NCBI RefSeq assembly: GCF_036885605.1
Contig: NZ_CP142523.1
Location: 3,658,001-3,722,000 of the forward strand
Length of the DNA: 64,000 nt
Origin: Janthinobacterium sp. TB1-E2
GTDB lineage: Bacteria > Pseudomonadota > Gammaproteobacteria > Burkholderiales > Burkholderiaceae_D
Direction of reading: 5' to 3'
Shown: positions 46,180-54,453 of the stretch, piece by piece
Layout: every line of letters begins with the position of its first letter
How positions within the stretch are numbered: position 1 is the stretch's first letter
The notes under the pieces: model-generated
The model's database searches: none
What the model was told of the DNA's origin: nothing
Seen by the model: only the letters and a program-made list of their open reading frames with translations
Made by a program: the position numbers and the translations under genes

Positions 46180-49071
46180 ATGGAGAATATTTTGCTTAAA
46201 AAAATAGTCTTAAAACAAAGTGTGATCGCAGTCGCCTTGACCTTGTCTTCCTCGCAATTGGTCTACGCGCAACTGGCACCGCAGGAGCCAGCGCTGCAAA
46301 AAATTCTCATTACCGGTTCGAACTTGAAGCGGGCCGACAAGGAAGGCACCTCCCCTGTCGACGTGATTACCGCCAAGGATATCAAGGACAGCGGCGCATC
46401 GACCGTTGCCGAACTGATGAAACTGGTGCCATCGATGGGCACCGATACCAACCAGGACCAGCTCGGCGGTTCCGGTTTTGCCAAGGGTGTCGCCACCGCT
46501 TCGCTGCGCGGCCTGGGCTCAAGCTCCACCCTGATCCTGTTGAACGGACGGCGCATGACGCCATCGGCCTACGCCGACCCGAACAACGGCAACTCCACCC
46601 TGTATGACTTGAACAGCATCCCGTTGTCCGCCCTGGACCGCGTCGAAATCCTGAAAGACGGCGCATCGGCCGTCTACGGCTCGGACGCCATCGGCGGGGT
46701 CATCAACTTCATCACCAAATCGAACTATCGCGGTGCGCAAATCGCCGGTAACGCGGGCGCCAACGACGATGGTTTGTTCCGCCGCAAGAACGTCAGTGGC
46801 TTCTTCGGCACGGGCGACCTCGAAACCGATGGCTACAACGTCTTCGCGGCCGTCGACTTCTCGCAACGCGACCGCGTTGCCCGCCGCGACGCCAAGGATG
46901 TCGCCTACTCGACCTACCAGGACTTGAACGGCCGCTTCCGCTCCAACTACTCGAGTTCCGTCTCGAAATACGCGACCGTGTACCGCGAATCATCGCCAGG
47001 CTCGCGCAACTTCGGCGTGACGCAAGCGAACGCGCCACAGCGCGTGACGTTCAATCTGGGCTGCGACCCGTCTGAACGCATTACGGGCGGCACCAAGGAT
47101 GGCCTGCTGCCAACGAGCATCCTGATTGGCCGCACCTTCTGTAACTATGACCTCGATCAATTCCTCGAAAGCCAGGGCGACGGCCGCGATGCCAGCGTGT
47201 TGAGCCGCGGCACCTTGAAGCTCAGCAGCAGCATCACCGGCTACGCGGAAGCGGCTTACACGCGCTCCTCACGCTCGTACACGGGCGCGCCGATCTCCCT
47301 CGGCACGACCTCCGTCACCAACTACATGGCGACGGGCCTGGCCGACCCATTCCAGGCCATCCTGCCGATTGGCCATCCGGACAACCCGCTGACGAATGCC
47401 CGCGCATCGGTTGCCTACCGCTTTGAAAACCTGCGTGGCGGCTCGGAAACGGTCAACCAGAACATGCGTTTGCTGACGGGCCTGCAAGGCGATCACTTCG
47501 GCTGGAGCTGGGACACCGGCTTGCTGTGGAACCGCTCGGAACGCGATGAAACGCAATATGGCCGCCTGTACCTGCCAACCTTGCGCAAACTCAATACCGG
47601 CACGTCGCTGGCGCAGTTGGCGGCCGATCCGACCATCGGCTACGATCCGAAAAGTGAAGGCGTAGCGGAAATCGTCCAGCTCGACGGAAAGGCCAGCACG
47701 GAATTCGGCAAGCTGGGCGGCGGGGCCATGGGCCTGGCCATCGGCTTCGAACTGCGCCAAGAGAAAATCCGCATCGATCCGGACAGCAAGGTGGCCAACG
47801 GCGAAATCTACGGACAGTCGAATACCATTATCGACGGCCAACGCAACGTCAAGTCGGCCTTCGTCGAGCTGCGCACGCCATTCACCAAGAGCTTCGAGAT
47901 GGACTTTGCCGGCCGGGTAGACAAATATCCTGGCATCAAAACCAACTTCGTGCCGAAAGTGGGCGCCAAGTGGACCGCCACGGATACGCTGGCCTTCCGC
48001 GGCACGTATGCCGAAGGTTTCCGCGCTCCCGCACTGTCGCAAGTGACGCCAGGCGGCGCGCAATTCTTCCTGCAAGGCGTGTGGGATCCGAAACGCTGCC
48101 AGGAAGATGAAAGCACCCCGCGTCCCGGCGGCGTGACGGCCGACTGCAGCAAGTCGATCTCTGGCGTCGGTGGCGCCAATCCGGACCTGAAGCCGGAAAC
48201 GTCGAAAAGCTACTCGCTGGGCCTGATCTACTCGCCAACCTCCAACATCGACGTGGTCGTCGACGTGTACCGCGTGCGCAAGGAAAAAGAAGTGGCGCTG
48301 GGTACGGCCAGCGAAGCGCTGAAGAACGAAGACCGCTCGCCGGAAAACGTCCTGCGCGACCAGAACCCGGCCAACTTCATCACGGACGCGAACGGCAATC
48401 CGATTCCCGGCACGGGCACCTTGTTGTCGGTCAAGACGCCTTGGTCCAATCAGGGTTCGACCGAACTGCGCGGCGTCGATTTCGAAGGTCGTCTGCGTAA
48501 CAAGCTCGGTGAATGGGGTTCGCTCAGCACCGCCTTGCGCGGCACCTACGTCTACAGCTACAAGCTGGAACAGCACGAGGGCGACACGGTCAACAACGTC
48601 GCGGGTACCCGTCCTAACCTGTACGACTGGCAATTGTCCACCGGCACCGACATGCCGAAGGTCAAGGCTTCGCTGACCACCAACTGGACGCGTGGCGACC
48701 ATAGCGTCAACGCCTCGCTGAACTTCGTTGGCAGCGTATCGCTCAAGCGTAGCCGCGACGGCGCCGAGATCTACGACCAGCCCTTCTGCTCCTTTGGCAC
48801 GAAGAAGCCTACCGATGCGGCGCCGGATCGCAATACCACGATCCCTGGCTACGAAACGGCCTTCCCGGACTGCAAGGTCGCCAGCTGGACCACGGTGGGC
48901 CTCGGTTATACATACACCGGCTTCAAGAACCTGAGCCTGGGCATCAATATCCAGAATCTGTTCGACCGCGCCGCACCGTATGATCCCGACTACCCAGCCG
49001 TCGGCTACAACGAAGGCTTGCATAACGCCTATGGCCGCTACTTCACCTTCAATGCGCGCTACACGTTTTAA
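46180..49071 (+). CDS. TonB-dependent outer-membrane receptor, ligand unknown
   Basis: A 963-aa receptor. A signal peptide (KQSVIAVALTLSSSQLVYA) is followed by the plug domain (ILITGSNLKRADKEGTSPVD, then RVEILKDGASAVYGSDAIGG and VINFITKSNYRG) and the barrel ending in the outer-membrane signature FTFNARYTF. Two plug/barrel features, the loop GAQFFLQGVWDPKRCQED and the insertion SKSISGVGGANPDLKPETS, are typical of large Oxalobacteraceae receptors for oligosaccharides or peptides. An ATG (46180) is listed, but GGAG lies 6 nt before a TTG at 46192, which may be the true start. The long AT-rich structured leader is noteworthy. No adjacent gene hints at the ligand. Confidence 0.85.
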   Translation: MENILLKKIVLKQSVIAVALTLSSSQLVYAQLAPQEPALQKILITGSNLKRADKEGTSPVDVITAKDIKDSGASTVAELMKLVPSMGTDTNQDQLGGSGFAKGVATASLRGLGSSSTLILLNGRRMTPSAYADPNNGNSTLYDLNSIPLSALDRVEILKDGASAVYGSDAIGGVINFITKSNYRGAQIAGNAGANDDGLFRRKNVSGFFGTGDLETDGYNVFAAVDFSQRDRVARRDAKDVAYSTYQDLNGRFRSNYSSSVSKYATVYRESSPGSRNFGVTQANAPQRVTFNLGCDPSERITGGTKDGLLPTSILIGRTFCNYDLDQFLESQGDGRDASVLSRGTLKLSSSITGYAEAAYTRSSRSYTGAPISLGTTSVTNYMATGLADPFQAILPIGHPDNPLTNARASVAYRFENLRGGSETVNQNMRLLTGLQGDHFGWSWDTGLLWNRSERDETQYGRLYLPTLRKLNTGTSLAQLAADPTIGYDPKSEGVAEIVQLDGKASTEFGKLGGGAMGLAIGFELRQEKIRIDPDSKVANGEIYGQSNTIIDGQRNVKSAFVELRTPFTKSFEMDFAGRVDKYPGIKTNFVPKVGAKWTATDTLAFRGTYAEGFRAPALSQVTPGGAQFFLQGVWDPKRCQEDESTPRPGGVTADCSKSISGVGGANPDLKPETSKSYSLGLIYSPTSNIDVVVDVYRVRKEKEVALGTASEALKNEDRSPENVLRDQNPANFITDANGNPIPGTGTLLSVKTPWSNQGSTELRGVDFEGRLRNKLGEWGSLSTALRGTYVYSYKLEQHEGDTVNNVAGTRPNLYDWQLSTGTDMPKVKASLTTNWTRGDHSVNASLNFVGSVSLKRSRDGAEIYDQPFCSFGTKKPTDAAPDRNTTIPGYETAFPDCKVASWTTVGLGYTYTGFKNLSLGINIQNLFDRAAPYDPDYPAVGYNEGLHNAYGRYFTFNARYTF

Positions 49072-49090
49072 TTAACCGCACGCAGAGACC

Positions 49091-49116
49091 AACGCCTCCT
49101 TCGGGAGGCGTTTTTT
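49091..49116 (+). terminator. Rho-independent terminator after the TonB receptor
   Basis: A 9-bp AACGCCTCC/GGAGGCGTT stem with a TTCG tetraloop followed by T6. Confidence 0.92.
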
Positions 49117-49123
49117 GTGACCA

Positions 49124-49378
49124 CTACTCGAAGGGATTGGCCACCGACGTCACCTCGGGCGGCGGCAGCTGATCGGGCAGTTCCTGCTTTTCCAGCTGCG
49201 CCACCACGTCGCCCAGCAGTTTTTGCAGCTGTTTGGCCAGGGCCAGGCCCGGCTTGTCCAGGGTCAGGTCGATGTCGCCGCTGATGCTGATGCGGTCGAT
49301 CCGGTTTTCGATGGTCAGGCTGCCGATTTCCAGCACATCGCTTTCATTGGCATACGGGACGAATTTCTTTGCGCACAT
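49124..49378 (-). CDS. Small conserved-type hypothetical protein
   Basis: An 84-aa acidic protein with an initial SLTIENRIDRISISGDIDLT beta segment and a helix LALAKQLQKLLGDVVAQLEK. The tail is proline-rich (QLPPPEVTSVANPFE). AAGGAAAT lies before the ATG. No domain recognised. It starts 21 nt downstream of the nuclease stop on the same strand. Confidence 0.6.
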   Translation of the reverse strand: MCAKKFVPYANESDVLEIGSLTIENRIDRISISGDIDLTLDKPGLALAKQLQKLLGDVVAQLEKQELPDQLPPPEVTSVANPFE

Positions 49379-49399
49379 GGGATTTCCTTTTTGACGGTC

Positions 49400-50185
49400 T
49401 TATTTCTTGGACTTGCTCTTCACCTTGGGCAAACTCAGCATGCGCAACTTTTGCTGGCGCGTCAGCGACGGTAACAGATCGATGCCGATCCTGTCTTCCA
49501 GTTGCGCAATGCTCAGCACTTCATACGTCTTGGTATCGACGTTTTCAATGAAGTAGGCGGCGCCGGCGCGCTGGCGCGGGCTGTACACGGCCTTGTACAG
49601 ATGGCTGGGCACGATCACCCGGCCCACCTTGCGCAATTTGCCGCCAATAAAAGCCGGCCCCGTGATCACGTACAGGTCGCCTTCTTTTTTCGCCATCTTG
49701 CGCACGGCGCCTTCGATGCCGGCCCACACATAGCGGTTGTTGCGCGAATCTTGCGGCACCATGTTGGCCAGGGTAAAGCTGTCGCGCTGGCTCTGGCGGT
49801 CCGGCATGTCGCCGTTGGGCGCCATGTGGCCACGGTCGAAGCCGCTGCGCGCATAGTCGGCCAGCTCGGCACGCTGGGCGGCAGGCAGCTTGCGTTCGGC
49901 GTGGAAGGAGTTTTCGCGCGACAAATCCTGCGCCGCTTCGAGGTTGTTCGCCGTCAAGTGCTCGGCCGACCACAGCGGCGTGCGCGTGATACCCGAGTGC
50001 ATTACGCCAAACACGTTGTAGCACAGCTCCTTGGTCGCCACGTCCAGCTTGGGGTTGGTGATTTCCGGCTTGCGGCCATCGACGTAATGGGCGGGACAGG
50101 CATCGGCATGCGCCAGGTTCGCGGCAAAGGCGGAAGCCAGCAAGCCGCACGCCAGGGTCAGCCTGGCGATCGATCGTTGAATCAT
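49400..50185 (-). CDS. Secreted DNA/RNA non-specific endonuclease
   Basis: A 261-aa exported nuclease of the ENDO_NUC (Serratia-type) family. A signal peptide (RLTLACGLLASAFAANLAHA) precedes the catalytic block ARSGFDRGHMAPNGDMPD with the DRGH motif; the metal-binding Asn is in LANMVPQDSRNNRYVWAGIE and YVITGPAFIG is the following strand. It probably degrades extracellular nucleic acid for nutrition. The C-terminus is lysine-rich (LPKVKSKSKK). Start supported by AGGGAA. Confidence 0.9.
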   Translation of the reverse strand: MIQRSIARLTLACGLLASAFAANLAHADACPAHYVDGRKPEITNPKLDVATKELCYNVFGVMHSGITRTPLWSAEHLTANNLEAAQDLSRENSFHAERKLPAAQRAELADYARSGFDRGHMAPNGDMPDRQSQRDSFTLANMVPQDSRNNRYVWAGIEGAVRKMAKKEGDLYVITGPAFIGGKLRKVGRVIVPSHLYKAVYSPRQRAGAAYFIENVDTKTYEVLSIAQLEDRIGIDLLPSLTRQQKLRMLSLPKVKSKSKK

Positions 50186-50402
50186 ATTTCCCTAAGTGAA
50201 ATCTTTGCAGGCCAGCATTCTAGCGGACGCGGGCCGTCACCACAAACCCGCACCAGCCTGGCGTGCGCGCCTGGAAACGGGCAGGCAGGCGGGCCTGCGC
50301 AGAGCTGGCGCAAATAAAGGCCAACAGGCCCCGCACAGCCATTCATATCTGCTAAGATTGCCTAGATTCGTTCGCATCGACCATTCAAGATTTGGAGAGC
50401 AT

Positions 50403-50930
50403 ATGATCAAAAAAACCCTGCTGCTGATCGTCGTCGTCGTCGCCGCCATCCTCGGCTATGCCACCACCAAGCCCGACACTTTCAGTGTCCAGCGCGAAAT
50501 CACCATCAAGGCCCCGCCCGAGAAAATCGCCGCCCTGATCACGGACTTCCATTACTGGGCTGCCTGGTCGCCGTGGGAAAAGCTCGATCCGGCCATGCGC
50601 CGCACGTTTACGGGCCCGGCCAATGGCCTGGGCGCGCAATATGCGTGGCAAGGCAATGACAAGGTGGGCGCCGGCCGCATGGAAATCACGGAAGCGGCCC
50701 AGCCCGAACGCACCGTCATCAAGCTGGACTTCCTCAAACCCTTCGAAAGCCACAATACCACCACGCTTACCATGACGCCCGAAGGCGACGGCACCAAGGT
50801 GAACTGGACCATGACGGGCCCCAGCCCTTACGTCAGCAAGGTCATGACGGTCTTCGTCAGCATGGACAGGATGATCGGCAAGGATTTTGAAAAAGGCTTG
50901 AACAACCTGAAGGCGGCCGCGGAACGCTAA
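50403..50930 (+). CDS. SRPBCC/START-like protein
   Basis: A 175-aa protein with an N-terminal membrane anchor (KKTLLLIVVVVAAILGYATT) and a polyketide-cyclase/START-like fold (VQREITIKAPPEKIAALITD, FHYWAAWSPWEKLDPAMRRT). The helix-grip domain usually binds a hydrophobic ligand; none is indicated here. Start at 50403 supported by GGAGAG. Confidence 0.85.
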   Translation: MIKKTLLLIVVVVAAILGYATTKPDTFSVQREITIKAPPEKIAALITDFHYWAAWSPWEKLDPAMRRTFTGPANGLGAQYAWQGNDKVGAGRMEITEAAQPERTVIKLDFLKPFESHNTTTLTMTPEGDGTKVNWTMTGPSPYVSKVMTVFVSMDRMIGKDFEKGLNNLKAAAER

Positions 50931-50950
50931 GCCCGCTCGCAGCACATGGA

Positions 50951-50975
50951 AACAGGGCCCGCGCGGCCCTGTTTT
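50951..50975. terminator. Bidirectional hairpin terminator
   Basis: AACAGGGCC/GGCCCTGTT stem, with TTTT on the plus-strand side and TTTCC on the minus-strand side. It lies between the SRPBCC gene and the 3' end of the phc operon. Confidence 0.72.
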
Positions 50976-51004
50976 ACTTGGCGTCCCCTTTGCGGGGGCC
51001 ATGC

Positions 51005-52018
51005 TCAGAACTGCTCGATCCAGGCGGCCAGGTGGTCTGGCGTAAGCGCCGGTTCAGCCTGCACTACCTTGCCCTGCAAGCCCGATTCCGTCTTGCTCAA
51101 CTGCAGGGACCAGCCGCGCCGCGCCAGCCACAGCAAGCTGGCCAGCCAGAACGCGTGGATGGCTGAAACGGGCGTGGTGGTCGGCGTTTCCAGGAATTCC
51201 GTCAGCAGCCGTCCATCGAGGAACAGCGCCGTGCCGCCCTGGTTTTGCAGCGCCGCGCCAAACACGGGCAGCAGCATGTCGATCGCCTGCTCCACGCCAC
51301 GCCCCGGATGTTCGCGCTCGAGCGTGTCGAGCTGCTGGCGCACGGCGGCGGCAAAGGCCGTGCCGCGGAACGCTTCCGAACTGACCAGGTCGGCATAATC
51401 CATCAGCAGCCAGTCCGGCTCGGGCGGCGTGACGCCGGCCGTCAGGGCCGCCGACAGATACGCTTCCACGGGCAGTTGCTGTTCCGGACCGGCCAGGCTG
51501 GCGCACAGGGCATACAGGGTGCCGATGCGGTTGGCAACGGCTTGCCGCTGGCGCACCATCAGCTTTTCGCGCAGCAACTGGGCGTGTTCATTGCGCAAGC
51601 GCGCCAGTTCCAGCGCCTGCTTGAGCTCCATGCGCAGGGCCGCGATATCCCACGGCTTCTGGATGTAGCGGTGGATCTGCCCCTGGTTGACGGCTTCCAC
51701 CGTGTGCTCGAGTTCGGAATACGCGGTGGTCAGAATGCGCACGATGTGCGGATGGCGATCCCAGGCGTACGACAGCAGCTCGTTGCCGTAGGCGCCAGGC
51801 ATGCGCTGATCCGACACCAGCACGGCGATGCGGTCGGCCTGCTCGTCGAGGATGCGCTTGCCCTCCTCGACCGAGGTGGCCGTCAGCACGTCGGCCAGCG
51901 GCGCAATGGCGCGCTGGAAGTATTTGAGGGCGTTGGCCTCGTCATCGACATAGAGTATCGTCGGCAAGCCTTGCGCCGGCTCACGCTGAGCCGGTAAACG
52001 CAGATTGGCGTCAATCAT
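51005..52018 (-). CDS. phcQ: PhcQ-like response regulator
   Basis: A 337-aa response regulator, last gene of a phcB-phcS-phcR-phcQ-type operon. The receiver domain (about residues 18-138) has the phosphoacceptor Asp in AVLVSDQRMPGAYGNELLSY and the lysine in IQKPWDIAALRMEL. The C-terminal 200 residues are not a DNA-binding domain but a helical module (RNEHAQLLREKLMVRQRQAV). In Ralstonia PhcQ sits in the same place. It overlaps the phcR-like gene by 8 nt. Assignment rests on gene order and domain composition. Confidence 0.75.
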   Translation of the reverse strand: MIDANLRLPAQREPAQGLPTILYVDDEANALKYFQRAIAPLADVLTATSVEEGKRILDEQADRIAVLVSDQRMPGAYGNELLSYAWDRHPHIVRILTTAYSELEHTVEAVNQGQIHRYIQKPWDIAALRMELKQALELARLRNEHAQLLREKLMVRQRQAVANRIGTLYALCASLAGPEQQLPVEAYLSAALTAGVTPPEPDWLLMDYADLVSSEAFRGTAFAAAVRQQLDTLEREHPGRGVEQAIDMLLPVFGAALQNQGGTALFLDGRLLTEFLETPTTTPVSAIHAFWLASLLWLARRGWSLQLSKTESGLQGKVVQAEPALTPDHLAAWIEQF

Positions 52019-53108
52019 GCTCGTTCCTTATATGTACTGGAAAATTCAGGGTTACCGTGGTGGACGTGCCAAACTCGGTGGCGATATCGAGGTTGCCGCC
52101 GAACGACTGCATCATGCGGTGGCAAAACACCATGCCCCAGCCCTTGCCTTCGCCGCCGCCGGCACTGACGGGGTCGATCAACAGCTGTTCCACAATCTCG
52201 GGGGCGATGCCGGCGCCATTGTCGCGCACCGTGATGCGGCCGGCATCGATGCGGATGCCGATCGCAGGCCGGGCTTGCTCGCCTGCCGAACGCAAGGCAT
52301 TCGCCAGCACGGACGATAATATCAGCGCGACGCAATTGGGCGACTCGGCTATGGAAAAATCTTCGCCCACTTCGACCGTGATGGCGGCGCGCTGGGCCGC
52401 GCTCAAGGGATAACTGTCGAGCAAGGCGTCCAGCAGCTGGCGCGCGCTGCCGGCGCGGCGTCCGCCCTGCATGCCGGGCCCGGCACTGGCCAGGCGCACC
52501 GTGTCGATAAAGCTGGCCAGGACGGACAGGCAATAGCGCGCATTGTCGTGCATCAAGGCGGCCGCTTCGCCGATCTCGGCCTGCGGCGCGGCGTCCGCCT
52601 GCGCGCGCCGCGCGATGCCGCGCGCAAAATTGGCAATGGCCGCCAGCGGCGTATTCAATTCATGTGCGAGGAAAGCCAGCGATTCCTCCATCGCCACCAG
52701 GCCCTGGCGGCGCGCGGCCCGTTCGCGGCCCGTCTGCACGGCCAGCTGCAGCGCCGTTTGCATGGCGGCCAGGTCGAGCGGCTTTTCCAGCAGGCGGAAC
52801 AAGGTGCCGCCATTGATCAGCTCGAGCAGCACGTCCTTGTCCGCATAGGCGGTCACCAGCATGCAGACGATGTGCGGATAGCGCTGCGCCACTTCCTGCA
52901 GCAGCTCGCTACCCAGGCGGTCCGGCATGCGGTAATCGGTGACGAGCACGTCGATCTGGCCAGCCTCGTCTTCCAGCAAGGCCAGCGCCGCATCGACGCT
53001 CTGCGCCGTCAATACGCGGTAACGGGGACCGACTGCGCGCTCGAAATACTTGCAGGCGAGCGCTTCATCGTCCACGTACAGCACGCTGGCGCGGCTATCG
53101 CTGTCCAT
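52011..53108 (-). CDS. phcR: PhcR-like response regulator with C-terminal kinase domain
   Basis: A 365-aa hybrid in which a receiver domain (about residues 8-125, phosphoacceptor Asp in VLVTDYRMPDRLGSELL) precedes a histidine kinase module. The kinase part has the H box FLAHELNTPLAAIANFARGI and the ATPase G boxes ITVRDNGAGIAPEIVEQLL and GWGMVFCHRMMQSFGG. This reversed receiver-kinase order is the known peculiarity of Ralstonia PhcR. The preceding phcS-like stop is 1 nt upstream of its start, and it overlaps phcQ. No DNA-binding domain. Confidence 0.78.
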   Translation of the reverse strand: MDSDSRASVLYVDDEALACKYFERAVGPRYRVLTAQSVDAALALLEDEAGQIDVLVTDYRMPDRLGSELLQEVAQRYPHIVCMLVTAYADKDVLLELINGGTLFRLLEKPLDLAAMQTALQLAVQTGRERAARRQGLVAMEESLAFLAHELNTPLAAIANFARGIARRAQADAAPQAEIGEAAALMHDNARYCLSVLASFIDTVRLASAGPGMQGGRRAGSARQLLDALLDSYPLSAAQRAAITVEVGEDFSIAESPNCVALILSSVLANALRSAGEQARPAIGIRIDAGRITVRDNGAGIAPEIVEQLLIDPVSAGGGEGKGWGMVFCHRMMQSFGGNLDIATEFGTSTTVTLNFPVHIRNEHD

Positions 53109-53109
53109 G

Positions 53110-54453
53110 CTAGCGGCCCTCCCAATCGGAGCGCTGCAAGTCGAAATTCATGCTGGCCCATTTGCCCAGCTCGCTTTCGGCGCTCAATGTTCCGCCGTGG
53201 CGCTCGATCACGCCATAGCTGATGCTCAGGCCCAAGCCCAGTCCCTGCCCCACTTCGCGCGTGGTAAAGAACGGCTCGAACACACGCGCCAGGTTTTCCG
53301 GGGCGATGCCGGGACCGTTGTCGCGCACGCTGATGCGCAGGCGCTTGTCATCCCAATGGGCAGTGATGCGGATCTCGAACGGCGGCGCATTACCCTTGCG
53401 CATGGACAGCACGGCATTGCCCAGCAAGTTGATCAGCACGCCCACGATGGCCGCCTCGTCGCCGCGCACCAGGGTGTCGACCGGCAAGTCGTGGCTGATG
53501 CTGACATTCTTCGTTTCATGGCCCACCAGGCGGATGGCCGCGTCGAGCGCGCTGCGGAACTGGAAGTGTCCCGTTTCCAGCTGGTTGCCGCTCTTGCGGT
53601 AGGCAAAGGTCTTCAAGTCAGACACGATGTGCTGCACGCGGAGCATGCCCTGCTTGGCGTCGGCCAGGCATTCGCTGACCAGCGCGCTTTGCTTGGCGAT
53701 CGGGTCTTCGATGGCCACTTCGATGGCCATCATGCAGAAATTCACGGGGTTATTGACTTCATGCAGCATGCCAGCGGCCAGGGTGCCGATGGCGGCCATT
53801 TTCTCCTGCTGCAGCATCTGCCCCTTGATATCGGCCAGGCTTTTGTTGGTTTCTTCCAGCTGCGTGTTCTTTTGCGCCACTTCCGCCTTCAACTGGAACA
53901 GCATGAAGCGGGCGCGCTCGTTGAAATACGTAAACACGGCGCTGATGCTGGCCGACATGATGAGGAACAGGCAGTTGACGACAAACGTGCCCGGCAAGTC
54001 GAAGCCGCCCGCATGCCAGGCGCAGGCGCCCACGTACAGCAGGCAGGAGATGGCGCCGAAGACCATGTTTTGCCACAAGCCGAAAGCGAGCACGATGCCC
54101 GACGAATAGATGGCCAGGGTCATGCCCACATAATAGATCGAGGTGGCGCCTTCCGTGATGGCGATCATCCAGGCGATCATGATTTGCGGCAGGATCAGCC
54201 AGACAAACGTCAGCCCCTGGATGCGGTCTTGCGCCCAGCGCGTGCGCATGGCCAGCACGACGCAGAAGATCAGCACGGAGACGACGATGCGCGCGCTCGT
54301 AAACGCCGACTGCTTGTCCGGATACAGGGCCGAATCGAGGCCCATGCCCAGCAGGATCAGCACGATGCCCGTGTACGCCCCGCCGCGGCTGAATTCCAGG
54401 CGGAAGTCGCGCAAAACGGCCGTGTAGCCGGCGTGCAGGCCTGGGGTATCCAT
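53110..54453 (-). CDS. phcS: PhcS-like membrane sensor histidine kinase
   Basis: A 447-aa sensor kinase with about six hydrophobic helices in residues 25-190 (VLILLGMGLDSALYPD, VVSVLIFCVVLAMRT, VWLILPQIMIAWMIAITEG and others), a short coiled coil, and the kinase core. The phosphoacceptor is in TLAAGMLHEVNNPVNFCMMA, with N, G1 and G2 boxes INLLGNAVLSM, DNGPGIAPEN and GLGLGLSISYGVI. In Ralstonia PhcS senses the 3-hydroxy fatty acid methyl ester made by PhcB. The start ATG shares one base with the phcB stop (TGATG). Assigned by operon and domain order. Confidence 0.8.
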   Translation of the reverse strand: MDTPGLHAGYTAVLRDFRLEFSRGGAYTGIVLILLGMGLDSALYPDKQSAFTSARIVVSVLIFCVVLAMRTRWAQDRIQGLTFVWLILPQIMIAWMIAITEGATSIYYVGMTLAIYSSGIVLAFGLWQNMVFGAISCLLYVGACAWHAGGFDLPGTFVVNCLFLIMSASISAVFTYFNERARFMLFQLKAEVAQKNTQLEETNKSLADIKGQMLQQEKMAAIGTLAAGMLHEVNNPVNFCMMAIEVAIEDPIAKQSALVSECLADAKQGMLRVQHIVSDLKTFAYRKSGNQLETGHFQFRSALDAAIRLVGHETKNVSISHDLPVDTLVRGDEAAIVGVLINLLGNAVLSMRKGNAPPFEIRITAHWDDKRLRISVRDNGPGIAPENLARVFEPFFTTREVGQGLGLGLSISYGVIERHGGTLSAESELGKWASMNFDLQRSDWEGR